A stretch of DNA of 64,000 nucleotides, from positions 2,921,399-2,985,398 of the forward strand of contig VXAY01006780.1 of the NCBI GenBank assembly GCA_013399855.1, read 5' to 3'. This stretch comes from Oxyruncus cristatus. Its lineage: Eukaryota; Chordata; Aves; Passeriformes; Cotingidae. The notes under the pieces were generated by a model. It was not told where the DNA came from. It saw only the letters and a program-made list of their open reading frames with translations, and ran no database searches. Each line of letters begins with the position of its first letter. Positions within the stretch are counted from its first letter, which is position 1. The translations under genes and the position numbers were made by a program. Below are positions 38,801-51,130 of this stretch, piece by piece.

Positions 38801-41099
38801 GGTTTTGTATCCTCATCTTCTCCTCCTTGAGTGAATTGTGTATGGGATGAAGGATGCCCATGCCCAAATGGCCAGAGCAGGGCTGAGAGGGAGGGTCTGT
38901 CCCTAGCCATTCAGGATAACATAAGGAATTGCTCTCTGTGGTGTCTGACCTGCACAGCTGGGTGAGGATTGCTGTTGACAGGCATCCCAGGGAGAAGGGG
39001 AATAAGAAACAAAGAGGCAGAGAAACCCGAAGGTCCGCTGGAAAGGAGGGAAGGAAGCAGACTATCCCCTTCTCATTGCATTTGGAAACAGATGTTCTCA
39101 ATATCCCCAGCTCCGAAGGGTAGGAAGTGGTGAGCACAACTTGAGGAGTGCGGGTACTCTTGGCAAACAGTGCCAGTTTGTTTTTTTAACTTTCTGGAGG
39201 ACTGAAATGAATAGTGGTTTTAGTGGCATTCGAATCTGTCCATGGCATCTTCCTATCTGCTTTTGAGATCTGCTTCCTCCCAGTGCCCTGGAGGAAGAGC
39301 ACAGCTGAGGGAGGAGAGCGCTGGTTTCACAAGGCCTGAAACTCAAGAAAACCCGCACCTCAAATTGAGACCTTTCACATTTCCAGAGCAGATGTTACAG
39401 GGACCAACAGACTCGTGTGCCTCTATTCATCCCCTACAAGCACTTTCCTCTTTAAAGGCATCTGGGGTCTGTTCTGCTATCGCTGTGCCGGGATTTATGT
39501 ACATCGCTCCCATTAGCGTTAATGGTAGTTAGATACATACAGCCATTCCTCTCACACTTTAGGAGGAGTACAGAGCCTTATGGGTAAAAAGTTTGCTATT
39601 AAGGATTCTTAATACAATGGAAACATTCTGTCTCTTTTAATTGTAATTTACTTCTAAGTGTAACTGCTCTGGGTTGGGAAAACCAGGATTCAGTCCAATT
39701 CAATTATGCAATTCTTGCCACCTGGTAAGCTGTGTTATTTTATAAAGAGTACTGTAGTAGAACTGGCAGATTCATTCATGTTCAGAGCGTGAGCACCATA
39801 CACTGTGTAATCACCAGCTCATAAAGAAAAGTGCTGTGCAAAAGTCAACCACTCAATTATAACCCAATCTTTAAAAAAGAATATGCAAAACCATGAGGCA
39901 AGATTCCTCTTTGGTTCAGCTGGTTTACAATTACAAGTTCACTGGGATCTTTGCTTTGCAAAGCTTTCTAGTATGGGTTCAACCTCAAGTTAAACATGAG
40001 CTCAACGCAGGACTCCGGCACGGTTCAATCGATCAGCACTACTTGCAGACACTGGAGGATAATCTCCATCCAGAGGGCATTGGTGGGAGGGGATGCTAAA
40101 TCACAGGCCTGCAGGAAGGGTTTTATTGGGCTAATGCACATTCACTCTGACTTAGCTAATGAAGCTGCAACAAGATAATACAGGAAAGGAAAATATGGCC
40201 CTGGCAACTGGAAACGCTTTCATTAGCACAGGCACCTGACAGCCGATCAAAACCCTATGACACCCTCTGTCGCCGCAGGCTAACGAGCTTCCCCACATCC
40301 CGTCCTGCTTAAACCCCTCAGCAGCCCAGCAGTGACTGCCCATACCAATGGTAGAGGCACATAAAATGTACTTTTTTACAGGAAACAGTTAATAGGTATA
40401 GAAAAGTAGCAACTGTTCAAGGGTAAAACTCCCCTTGCCTTCATCAGCTTCAGCCAAGGCTTGTCCATCCCCTCTGCCCACAGCAGGCACTGACCAGGAG
40501 TCAGATGTTTAACGGAGATGGATCAGAGTGCAGGACCAGGATCCACAAGCACTGGAAGCTCCTCTAAACTGATGCCTCAAAACCATAACTGGAAGATTAG
40601 TTGTGTTTTTACAAAATAAACAATACCAAAAACTTATTTTGCAGTTCTCTGTCACTGCACTTCTGTATTCCAAACTAAGGGCAAAGTCTGCAGCAGCCTT
40701 GGAAAGTTTGGAAACACTTGAATAACCCAGGTGGACTGGCCAGCTCTGCCACAGGGGGACAGAGAGTCTCTTGGCCCATCATTGCTACTATCACCACTGT
40801 CACCTGGCCTCTTCACACCATTCCACAAACCCTTCTTCCCAGGCTGAAAGCTTTCAGCACATCCTGGATGTGTTCTTCTCCCCAGGCCCCATTCTGGACA
40901 GAGCACACTTAGCTGAGGTTGGCTTATGTGTACAGAAGAGAGGGATGAGAAGGACAGAGCTGGGGTTTACTAATTCCAGAAATACTCCAGGGACTCCTCA
41001 CCTGACAGCTCTGCACCTCTGACAGCAACAGTGGGATGTTCTGAAATCTCACACCTTGTAAATAGGAGAAGCACAGCCTGATCATAAAAATGTAAAGTA
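35894..41099. other. Ordinary intron, one MIR-like fragment
   Basis: Apart from the MIR-like piece (37,794-37,902) I see no repeat, gene or strong motif cluster over these 5 kb. Frames of 60-145 codons are scattered on both strands and look random. Confidence 0.5.
37794..37902 (-). mobile_element. MIR-like SINE fragment
   Basis: The plus strand GTTTGCCCAAGGCCACAAAG, GTGGCAGAGCTGGAAGGGGAC and the later CCAGTCCGGTGCTTTCTC match the reverse complement of the MIR core and its 5' part (ACTTGCCCAAGGTCACACAG, GTGGCAGAGC, CAGTGCTCTTTCC). It is considerably diverged. MIR is scarce but present in bird genomes. Confidence 0.5.
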
Positions 41100-41760
41100 T
41101 TAATTAATAGTATAACTTCAGTTTGTATTCCAGCTCCGACATAATGAACCTGCCAATTTTGATTGCAAAGTGAAAACTCATCTCTTTATTTTGGACAAAT
41201 AGGGTTAAGCTTCTTAAGCAATTCTTTGTTGTTTTGACTTCAACAATTTATGCAAATGAGATGTTAATTAGGGTAATTGTAACTTAAATTATGCTTGTGT
41301 AAACCTCTCCATTGGTAGGAAAGTGTGGGAATCCAGACAACTGGTATTTAAAGCAGCTGTACTAACTCACTTCTGAAAGCAAAGCATACCAAGATCACTT
41401 TCATGTCTTTACAATTTGTTTTTATGAGGTGATAACATTTTTACAAATACCATCATTTTTGCTTTTTTATATTGTAAGTGACAGTCTGACATTTTACAAC
41501 TGGCTTATTGAAAACAAGAATTGAGCACTCTCGCTGTAACGGACATTAACTGCTCAATAGAGATTCACATGCTAATGAGGTGAGAGGGGCTCCAGAAAGT
41601 TTTGATAAATGCGACACACACTCTAACTAGCAGTGAATGTGAGTTGACAAAGAACATCTACACCAGGGTTCAATAAAATGTAACCCTTTAAATTAATCAT
41701 ACTGGCAGTATTTAATAGAATGCACAACAATCTCTTTTCTGATGGCTATAAAGCAGAAGA
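41100..41760. promoter_or_regulatory. Candidate enhancer with SOX, POU octamer and homeodomain motifs
   Basis: Within 50 bp there are CTTTGTT (41,224-41,230), AACAAT (41,242-41,247), a perfect octamer ATGCAAAT (41,250-41,257) and TTAATTA (41,264-41,270). The flanking several hundred bases are unique, AT-rich and free of repeats, with further TAATT motifs. SOX9 is an established inducer of NFIA at the onset of gliogenesis, and POU factors commonly pair with SOX factors, so this is a reasonable NFIA enhancer candidate. Motif matches alone are weak evidence. Confidence 0.4.
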
Positions 41761-41993
41761 AATGCAAAGTCTCGACAAATGAAAGTTCCCACATTTCCCT
41801 CTTCACACTGCTACTTCCATTCGAACTCCAACAATTGGTAAAAAAAGGTAGTTACTGTAAATAACAAAGTAGGAGGTTTAATTGTTTCCTTCTTTTAAAG
41901 CAGGATGCTTTTCTTCACATTTATTTGTCTGGATTCTATTGAGCAAATACCCCGACCCGAAAGATTGATCATAAAAAGCATCACCGGTTGCGC

Positions 41994-42039
41994 TCGGAAG
42001 GAAGTTTAAGGATACCGTCGGAAGGAAGTTTAAGGATAC
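41994..42039. repeat. Exact two-copy 22-bp tandem duplication (24-bp period)
   Basis: Positions 41,994-42,015 and 42,018-42,039 are identical (TCGGAAGG...AAGGATAC) and separated by CG. The exact identity implies either a recent duplication or selective constraint. The surroundings are unique, AT-rich intron. Confidence 0.95.
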
Positions 42040-43029
42040 TGTACAGCAAAGAGAGGCTTAAATGACCAGCTTTCTGCCGGGCCTTTTTTCAGCCCAACTT
42101 GGTGATTTTTTTCCTTTCACTAAATATAGCTTGAAGGAAAATACGCCACAGCAGTTAATCAGAAGCAGAAAGAGAAGTTTAGAGGCTTCATTCACACCGA
42201 ACTCCCCAGACTTTGCTGAGATTTGCTCCAGTGAGAGGCAAAGCTGGAACTCTAGCGCCAGCAACACAGCAAGGAAGGTGGAAAATTTTTCATCCCAGTT
42301 GTCTTACAAGTTTATTTTTTTATTTTCCTGTCCTGTCAGTCCCAACCCGACCACACCAACCATTACACGTAAGCTTGCGAGATCTCAGGAAATAAAATTA
42401 TTGGAAGGCCAATCGCTTCCACACGTTACAGTAAGGCGTTATTTCTTCCTAAAGTGACAATCCTTAATACCCTTTTTGGGTTTAGCCCGTTTTAATCTTG
42501 GCAGGAAGTGTAAATCTGTGCGCTCAGCAGCATTGCAGCCTTGCTGGCTGTCAAAATTTTGCCTCCGCCAATGCTTGAGAGGTATTCTTGTCATTTCACT
42601 GGGGTAGGAGACTTCTCTGTCTGACATACAAGATCTCCCCAAGTAGTACAATATGCCAAAACGCCGGCACATGTACCCTGCTCGCTGTGTTTCATTTTGG
42701 TAACTCAGACTTGCTCTCTCAGCAGCTGCTGGAGGGCTGGATGCAATACAAGGAGCCCATCACAGGCAGAGAAAAGGAAAATATCCACGAATGAACCCAG
42801 AAAAAAATCCTCCACCCATATCCCCGTTGCCTTCAGACTTCATGAGTTCACTCCAGTATATGTTGAAGTGTTCAGCAGTGAGTGCTCAGCCCGTGATCCT
42901 GCCTATCCAAATATGTGGCCGTGCTCCCCAAGAGGTGTTGGGGGCTGCTCGGCTTCTCTCCGTGCAGAAATGGTGAGCCCGGAAAAACGAGCGAAGCCGT
43001 GCTGCAGCTCCGGAATGGCCATTTAGCCA

Positions 43030-43560
43030 AATTGCATACCTGTGCTGTGTCAGCTATATGGTAGATTCATCTCATTCCATTGGTCTAATGGATGGCAATT
43101 GAATTTAATTAGCAAAACTACTTTGACTTAGTCTCATACTGTGCTGAATGTAATGAAATCTTTCTCCTCCTCTCTCTCTCCTCTTTTTTTTTTTTCCCCT
43201 CAAATAAAGAATGTCCTTAACTGCATTCCACCGTTAGAATATTAAAAGCTATATATGTTACTCCTAAGGACAGAGTACAGCCGTCCCCTTTCACAGGCTT
43301 TAGATTTAGTTATTGTATTACATAACGTAAAATAATTAAAAAGATACTTCGATAGTTACACACAGTATAAATTCAATTACCGCGATGTCTCCATTAAAAG
43401 CACTTTTATAGTATGAGTAAAATGCAAATCCTCTTTAGAAATCGATACCAGAAACATAATTCTGTGCTTCATCCTGAGAAGGAAGTTAGCCTTAATAAAT
43501 CATCCTCTTAGATTAAAAAAAGAAAAAAGTTTCAAAGATACGTATTTGAAGGCAATTCTC
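43030..43560. promoter_or_regulatory. Candidate conserved non-coding block
   Basis: It is unique and AT-rich, with GAATTTAATTAGC, AAATAATTAAAAAG, ATTCAATTACCGCGATG and CATAACG. A pyrimidine tract at 43,160-43,200 (CTCC then T-run) divides it. No ORF of interest is present. Confidence 0.25.
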
Positions 43561-44231
43561 TAAAGCAGACATGGTGCTCCTATTTCTCCTGGGCTCATTT
43601 TTTAGCAGTGAGGTTCACAGGCTACACCTCTTGCTTTCATACAGACCCTGCCAAGGAGAAGGATGCCGAGAAGCAAAGCCCCAGCCACGAGTGCTGGCGC
43701 CGCGGCTCTGCCGGGATTTACTGAAACACCCCAGATCCGGCCGCGAGAAGTTTGCAGCAACTTGTTCCCCCCGAAATAAAGTGCAAAGAAATTCCTCCGG
43801 ATGGGTTTGGAGGGAATGTTCCTACCAAGTCTAACTTTTGCCTGGCTGGGCACAGCGAGACAAGTTCCTATGATTGATTATCGTGGTATCTCTGGATGTC
43901 TGACTTTGAACCATAACCTTTTTTGCGCACAATGACAGTTGGGACCTACCATTTGCCATCTGTAGAGATGGTGGGGGAGAAAAGGACTTCGCTTACATTA
44001 ATCAACCAATTAAGAACAGACTTAAACAAAACACTAAAGCATAATAAAAACCTCACTGCTTAATAGCTTTGTACTCTTAATAGTTGCCTTCCTGTAGTCT
44101 GCTGACGGGAGAAGCATTGCCCTGCCCAGCCCCTGCTGGGGACGGGGCTCTTGCTCTGGGACAGGGCACTACCCAATCTCAAATAGAACTGAGATCCTCT
44201 GTTCTGGGCAAGACCAAGACCCCTATAGGAG

Positions 44232-44271
44232 GAAAAAAAAAAAAAAAAGGAAAAAAAAAAGGAAAAAAAAA
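44232..44271. repeat. A-rich tract with GG interruptions
   Basis: Three A-runs are separated by GG, giving an apparent Lys-rich stretch in one plus frame. It is simple-sequence DNA, not a coding signal. Confidence 0.88.
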
Positions 44272-46479
44272 GTTTGGAAACACAAGTTGTAAATCACAGC
44301 CATACGACGAGGTTGGGCTCTCTCGTCAACTGCAATCATTAGAGAATTATTTTTCTGAGTGCAAAATTAGTAACTAATCAAAGACACAAATCACTGCTTC
44401 AGGAAGAATTAACCTTTTCTTTCAAAGCTCAGGGCAGTATCCAGGGACCCCAGATATTTTGTTCTGCCTCTTCCTCTCGTGTTGCCAGAACATCCCGAAG
44501 GAGAGACCGAAATAGTGGCTGAATAACTGGGGGTGGACTCTGTACCGCGGCAGCTCCAATAAGGCTCTGGACGGAGGAGATCCATGCACCCAGTCCTAGC
44601 AGCTCACAGCCTAATTCTGCTCTCAAGGATGGTGGATTAAACCACTTCTGTGCAAACTAGCAGTGAAATCTGGCTTTCCATCAGTGAGTTAAGCTGTGCA
44701 ACACACAGCTTTGAACCTTGTGCAACGTACACTTTGAACTGCAGAAGAGGAGGAGGAAAACCTCCACATTCCTAAAACATATCCTTGTTTCATCTCCAGC
44801 TGACAAGGTTGTGAGGCCAGGATCAAAGTTTGACCAGTATCACCAAGAGGCATCACAGCAGCATCTCGAAGAGCTGCCTGTTTCTGCTGCCTGTGGGTAC
44901 CCACCAGTGCCGCTCTCAGGAAACCTCTTGGATTGCCTGCTTAAGCCATAGGAGAGCACACGCGCACACTGATAAAAAATAACACATTATTAGAGCGAAT
45001 TACCTCTAAATCCATACATGCCCAGATATTTCTAAATCATCCTTCTACCGTGACCTGCAAATGCAATGGACTGTTTTCTTGGTTAGAGGTGAAGTATGTT
45101 GACGTCAAGGTGTACAAAATCCCCCTCCAATGACTTAAGATCCAGTCAGCCAAGAAAACGTACAGTGTTACTACAATAAACATGTTTCTGTGATATTTAA
45201 TAACTGAAATTTGGAACAAATTTGTAGAGACTGGCCAAGATAGTCTCTCCATCCTCGTGCTTTACGTCTCTTTGTCTATTGTTTTTTTTAATATGTTGCA
45301 TCTGTAAAAAAAAAAAAAATGCAACCTACTTTATACAATTGCGGCACTGAAGTCCCAAGCAATCTATCAAGTTGTCATACATTTTCTTCACATTAAACCT
45401 TTTTAAAATCTTTCTTTTTTTCTACATTCTAAGAAAATGCAGAAGAAAATTTACTTGGCCTAAAACAAGGCACAGTGAAACATGTCGTTCATCAAGTCTG
45501 GTAACAAGAGGAGTTTGTGATACTGTGTCAGGAGAAGAAATAATTCCCAAAGTGGTGTGTTAAAAGTTTTGGAAGGTTTGTAAATCAACAAAATTCAGAG
45601 CATTGATAACCCTGCAGCAACAGGGCTTTGGAAAAATTCCCCCTGAACAGGTTCTTCTTATGGAGGTTTGGTGAACTCCCTTTTTTGCAGCACTTGAAGC
45701 CACACCTGAGACATGGATCTGAGGTTGCTGGTGGTCTGTGCCCCCTGACGGAGGGACGACATGGCCAGGGCTCATGGGGTGGCCGGACACAGGGCTGGTT
45801 CATGGAAAAGTGCAGCATTACCAAAGATTATTTATTATTAAGGAAAATGCTTTCATCTGTTGATGGCACCCAGAAACAATGAGCAGGAACACAAAGCAAC
45901 GGGTGGGGAAGGCAAAGGGAAACCAGGAAGGCGAAGGGAAAGCGGGAATTATTTCAGCTGGAAACTGGATGAAATACCGTGAGGAAGGGGATTATTTTGT
46001 CCATTAGTTTAAAAACTTTGTGTGCCAAAGTTTACAGTATTTAAATGACCATCTCTAGAGCAGTGTGCAGAAATATGAAGCTATTGTCTTAATTTCCATC
46101 AGCCCTCGATAACTGAGATCCCTGATAACGGGTGTGATAAAGCTTTGCTGAGGATTAGAAGGTAAGGTTCCCTCTCCTATGAACTGCAGGGAAAAATTTT
46201 ATCTCCATCTTTCTCCATCCCTCTTCCCTTCATTGCCTCCTCCAAAAGAAGAGCACCTGCATGCCCTGGGAGCCCCAGTAACTCCCAGATTCCAAGGCTG
46301 GGCACCCATCACCAGGTGCCACCACCTTCAGGACTGTAAGATGATATAAAATAAAGGCAAAATGTTGAGTGCTTTGCCTCCCATGGTTTAAAAATGTCGA
46401 AACCTCAGTCGCCGAACCTGCCTCATGCCGCCAGTCCCACTTCTTGTAAAACAAAGAAATCAGTCTAGGTTCCAGGAAA
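44272..46479. other. Ordinary intron, no gene seen
   Basis: It is unique intron with a 13-base A-run at 45,307-45,319. No splice-flanked coding segment or repeat family is evident. Confidence 0.5.
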
Positions 46480-46800
46480 TCCTACGTGTTACCGTAACTA
46501 ATTCGAGCCCAACTGCATTGGTGGTATTGTCGGGTCTTTAGGACGATCCCGTGCCCATTCCCAATGCAGGAAAAACCCATGTGTTTAATTATCTTCTTTA
46601 ATAATTCCATGGTATGCGATTTATTAAACAAGCTCCTTATTTGTAAACAAAATCAGAGGCACAAATGTGCGGCGATAGTCGCACTTCCTGGTGAAATAAG
46701 AGGCAGACAAAGAGCCCTAATGATGCACCAAAAATGCTCACCAAAAGTGTACTCTTTAAAAAGATCACCAATTTAATGCTTTTTGTATTTCATTTATCAG
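46480..46800. promoter_or_regulatory. Candidate conserved non-coding block
   Basis: It is repeat-free with several isolated CpGs (TTACCGTAAC, ATTCGAGC, TGTCGGG, GACGATCCCG, GTGCGGCGATAGTCGC) and TTTAATTATC. Persistent CpGs in an intron suggest constraint or low methylation. Confidence 0.27.
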
Positions 46801-48560
46801 CCATGTAGTCATCATTCCCCTCCCTACCACCATCTGTACACACTTTCCCAATAGACCATCACAGCTGTCCCGTTTCTCACACAAACAGTACCTTTTATAT
46901 GCTTCCCAACTGTTTTTAATAACTGTTCTGTGCATAGCACTGTACTTCCTTTGTTTTCTTTTTTTTCCCCCCTTTTTTTAAAATATGAAAAAGAGATATA
47001 AGCCAAGCAAACAGGTCATAGCTGCAATCGGTGAAGGAAGGCAATTAAAATGTTAAAAGCCTCCATGGCCACTGACCCGTCCTCAAGCCGCGCCAGCGGC
47101 CCCAGCATGAGCTGGAAAGTTCCCTGGAGAAGTTGCTAAGGTAGACGAAACTTGTTCAAAAAAACGATGTACATGAGAAAGACTGTCTGAGAAATCCTTC
47201 ATCTTTTTTAATGAGGAAATATTATTAATATTAAATACTGCTTCTGCAACCAGAGGAAGTTTTTTGAGGCTTTTAAAGTCCATTTATCAGATTCAAGGTA
47301 TTGCTGCCCTGTATTTTGGAACTGTGCGGACAGAAACATTCCGTTTTCTTTCCAAACTCTGACTCGTTTCACTCTTTCCAAATGCCCTGTGTGGCCTTAC
47401 TTTGCATTGTGGGCACTCGTGCCTTCCCTTTGCCCATCCCTGCACTGACGGCGGCACTGCCGGAACCGTGAGTCGGAAGGGACCAGCACAAAGTCAGGAT
47501 GAAGGCACCGTGCAGCCAAGGATAACTCAGCCCCAGACCACGGGCAAACAAAGTTGCTTCCGGAGGGCAAAAGCGGGGAGAAATCCAGCCAGGAACGGGG
47601 AGAAAAGCGACACTTTCTTAGCAGTCCATCTCATGGAAACCTACCCTTCCACCAGGACAGTCAGGAGTTAAAACTCTCTCTATTTGTTTTTACCCAGGGC
47701 GATGCCCACAGCAACCTTCACTCTGCAATGTACAGGACCAAGCAGGTAACCAAGCTCCAGGACAGGATGAGGACCCTACTTGTACCATCCTCATCCCATG
47801 GACACACAGCTGCATACCCTGGGGCTGCTCACTGTGAGACACACTCTTTTAGGGAAGAGTGTAAGATCGTGCATGTAAAAAAACAACTGGTCCACCCTCA
47901 GTTCCCATCACGAATTTTACCTCCAGCTTTTTACCAAAAAGGAAACAATGTACATGTTTAAAGTGGGTATAGAGCACATTATTTTGCCTATAAATCACAC
48001 TCGTGTATCCACACTAGAAAGAACAGACACCTTGAAGATACACTTCCAAGATGTAAGCGTGCATTCCCAAACAACACCCAGCTCCATGGTTGGGTGTTTG
48101 TAACTGCACCTACTTGGGAAGAACCTAAATGAGAGCTGTTGAAGCTGATGTCCTTCTCTAAAGAAAAAAAGAAGGTCTTGACCACAAAAATCCCCCTCTT
48201 AACTGACTGCTACGTGTTTTTCCCAGCTTTTCGAGCAATACCCAATCTCTGCTTGCAAGGTTTCAGCTGCTACTGAGGTTGATGCTCCCCCAACCAGACA
48301 AGCTTTTAAATAAAATTATGCAGGATTTACTTTTCAGCTAAGTGACAATTAATTTTTACTTTTTAATACAAAACCAAACATAAGTACATTGGTTATTTTT
48401 AATGAAGTCCTTGTGGCGTCAGGAAAAGTCCTCATCATCACACAATAAAAGCATTGCAGTGGCTATCCTCCCTAAAAGCATCCCTACAATGGCTGGGCTT
48501 CAGAAAAGCACCCCGATACAAAGAATTCATTCTTCCGATTTACTTGAAACTACTCTGCCT
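46801..48560. other. Ordinary intron, no gene seen
   Basis: Unique intron precedes the A/C simple repeat. It contains a CpG-bearing patch at about 47,400-47,600, a T/C run at 46,960-46,980, and short frames only. Confidence 0.5.
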
Positions 48561-48758
48561 TACCAAAAAAAACCCAACAAGCCAAACCAAGCAAAAAAAC
48601 CCAACCAACCAACCAGCCAAACAAAACTAAAACAAAAACAAAACCCCACAAACAACAACAAAACCAAAACAAAACAACAAAACAAAAAAAACCCAAACCA
48701 AACCAAACCAAACCAAACCAAAAAAATAAAAAAACAACCAACCCAACCACCCCAACCT
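48561..48758. repeat. C/A-only simple repeat, (AACCA)n and (AAAAC)n type
   Basis: Nearly 200 bp is composed almost entirely of A and C on the plus strand, with five consecutive AACCA pentamers around 48,695-48,720 and many AAC, AAAC and CCAACC variants. On the NFIA sense strand it is a T/G tract. The open frames on each strand here (Lys/Gln/Asn/Pro-rich on plus, Phe/Val/Gly-rich on minus) are artefacts of the composition. Confidence 0.93.
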
Positions 48759-49403
48759 GAATCAAATTTAAATTTTACCCTAAGTTTCCAGCATCACTCG
48801 GGGATTTGGCCATTTTCTTTCATATCAAATTAAAACCTTATTAGGTAAAAAGATCAGACAAATTTCAAGCGAATAACCTTGGGATGAAATCTGATTAACA
48901 ATGTATTTCTGCTTTAAAATCTCCCGTAAGTGTTCATCTCAAAAATAAACATAGTAACTATCTAACCTGCCTTTTGATACCTTTGCAGGGGCGCATCCCT
49001 GTTCTTTCAGTGCATTACAAGGTATTTTAAACACCTAAACAGTGATTTAACCAGGTGCGATGTTTATTACAAAGCTCACACAGCTCATTATCTGTCCCTC
49101 ACAAACCAGACTAAATCGGTAGATGTGGAAAAACACAACATGAATGAGGCTGTCCCAACACTTCGTGTTTAGTTCTTCATCTCTTGTTTCTCTGGAAGCC
49201 TTTGGCAGACTGTACACAGAGCCTGCACTTGCCGCAAAAACTTTCCCCTTTCCAGAGGCTCTGGTTTAGGACTAATCTGAGCTGTATGGAGATGCCTGAC
49301 TAGGAAATATTCCTCATCAGTTTGTTAATGCATTTTGTACCGAGAAATGTTCCCACATGGTGAGTTTCCCAGAGCACTCCTGCTCTCCCATCATGTGCTG
49401 CTT

Positions 49404-49465
49404 AGAATCACGAAATCATTTAGGTTGGAAAAGACCTTTAAGATCACTGAATCCAACCGTACTGA
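49404..49465 (-). mobile_element. CR1 LINE fragment, short 3' tail, reverse orientation
   Basis: The plus strand AGAATCACGAAATCATTTAGG, GGAAAAGACCTTTAAGATCA, GAATCCAACC is the reverse complement of the final 60 bp of a CR1 element. Nothing CR1-like follows. Confidence 0.85.
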
Positions 49466-50739
49466 ACATGGTATGACAGAGGCTGGGATGAGTGGGAAAG
49501 GATGGTGCAGAGCAGGTTTAGACTTTGTTTAGATATTGATGTTATGGGCATCTTATGGATGTGATAAATGGATGAAACCAAGGAGGAGGAACAACACTGG
49601 TTACACCTCTGTGACTAGGGAACAAGGCCATGGTGGCAGGTCCAGAGGACGTGCTGTTACCTGCAGCTCTCACGGGTGATGCCATGCTGGTTTAACGCCC
49701 AGGTGTGTTCCATCCCAGTAAGTACCTCTGTATCACCAGGGCTCAGGCGGCACAAACTCTTTGGTGCCACCATTCAGCTCCCCACAGTGTCAGTGAGAGC
49801 CAGGGATGGACACAACCTTCCCGTGCACCAGGTAAGTGAGATGGGCAGGAGAAACCCACCTGCTGGTCTCCCCAGGTAACACCAGGGCCTTCCCACTGCA
49901 CCCCAAGGGTGTCCTGCTGGAGGAGACAGCAGGGATACACGTTCCTGTGATGCTTTTAAATCACCCTTTTACAGCATCAAAAAAATCCAGGGCACCAGTG
50001 AGTTTTCCCTCATCGACCAAACAACCACCAGGTACCACATTCACATGACCCTCTCCAGCATAGCCGGCTCACCTGGGGAAATAACCCTACTCTGGACACC
50101 CACCAACCCATGATAATTTTGTGCTTCACTACAGATTTATCTCTCCCCAAAACATGAACATGCTGAAACATCCAATCATGTTCTGGCACGCATGCCAAAA
50201 AAAAAAGCCCATGGCAACAAAGACGACAGCTTGCCAATGGCAGCTGCTGCACGCACACACAAAATTAAACTATATTCTTCTGGAAAAGGATATTATTATG
50301 GCGTTTGTTTCCCCTCACCCTCACCCATTCCCTCCCAAAATAAAGGGGGAAATATCAACACATCTCAAACATTAGGAGAGATGGATTAAAAAAAAAGAGA
50401 CAGAGGGATGGGATGGAGAACGCAGGGTTTAACAGGAGAATCCAACTGGAATTGGGGCTGGATGCGTGAAGCCACCCTGAAACACTGCCTCACCTACAGG
50501 AGTTGAATGGCACATGCAAGAAAATATATTTTGGGAGGCCTGAGGATGTTGAATTGCATCAAGTTTGGTGAAGCCATCCCTCAGATACAACACAAATCTG
50601 CAAACACACACTTCTATACAATAAAGAGCATCTGATGACACCCATTCCCACTTCCTTCCCTTCGTTCCGATCTGCTGGATGCCTCCCATGCTGCAGTGCA
50701 ATGCACAAGAGAGCCTTCTCCTCACTTGTGAAGATAAAT

Positions 50740-51130
50740 GTCATATCAGACCTCTGACATCATGTATTCTCCAAGTAATTATTTTTGATATCATAAGAGT
50801 TGTACAGGGTGCACAATAAAATTAAAAAGTAGAAAGCAAGGTTAATAAGATTATCGTGTTGGTATAATAGGTAATGCATTTTGCAGTATATCCTTAAATC
50901 TGCCCTCTCCAAGCATAATTAAATAACTGTGATTTATATTTTAAAGGAACGCAGACATGCCGTGTATCCTCCTACCCACATATGCTAATTGCTTTCAGCC
51001 CCTAAAAATCACACAGTTGTTTGCAGCTTTTTAATCCTCATGTGTAAATAACCCGACTCAGGTCCAAGTGATGAACAATGAAATCCAGGAAACTTTCCGA
51101 AGAGCATGTCATTAAACCCATCTTGATTTT
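50740..51130. promoter_or_regulatory. Candidate conserved non-coding block
   Basis: It is unique and AT-rich with AAGTAATTATTTTTGATATC, CATAATTAAATAAC and TATGCTAATTGC. No repeat or coding signal is present. Confidence 0.25.

Noticed and set aside
48402..48833. A 143-codon Lys/Asn/Gln/Pro-rich plus-strand open frame
   Set aside because: It is generated by the A/C simple repeat and not by coding selection.
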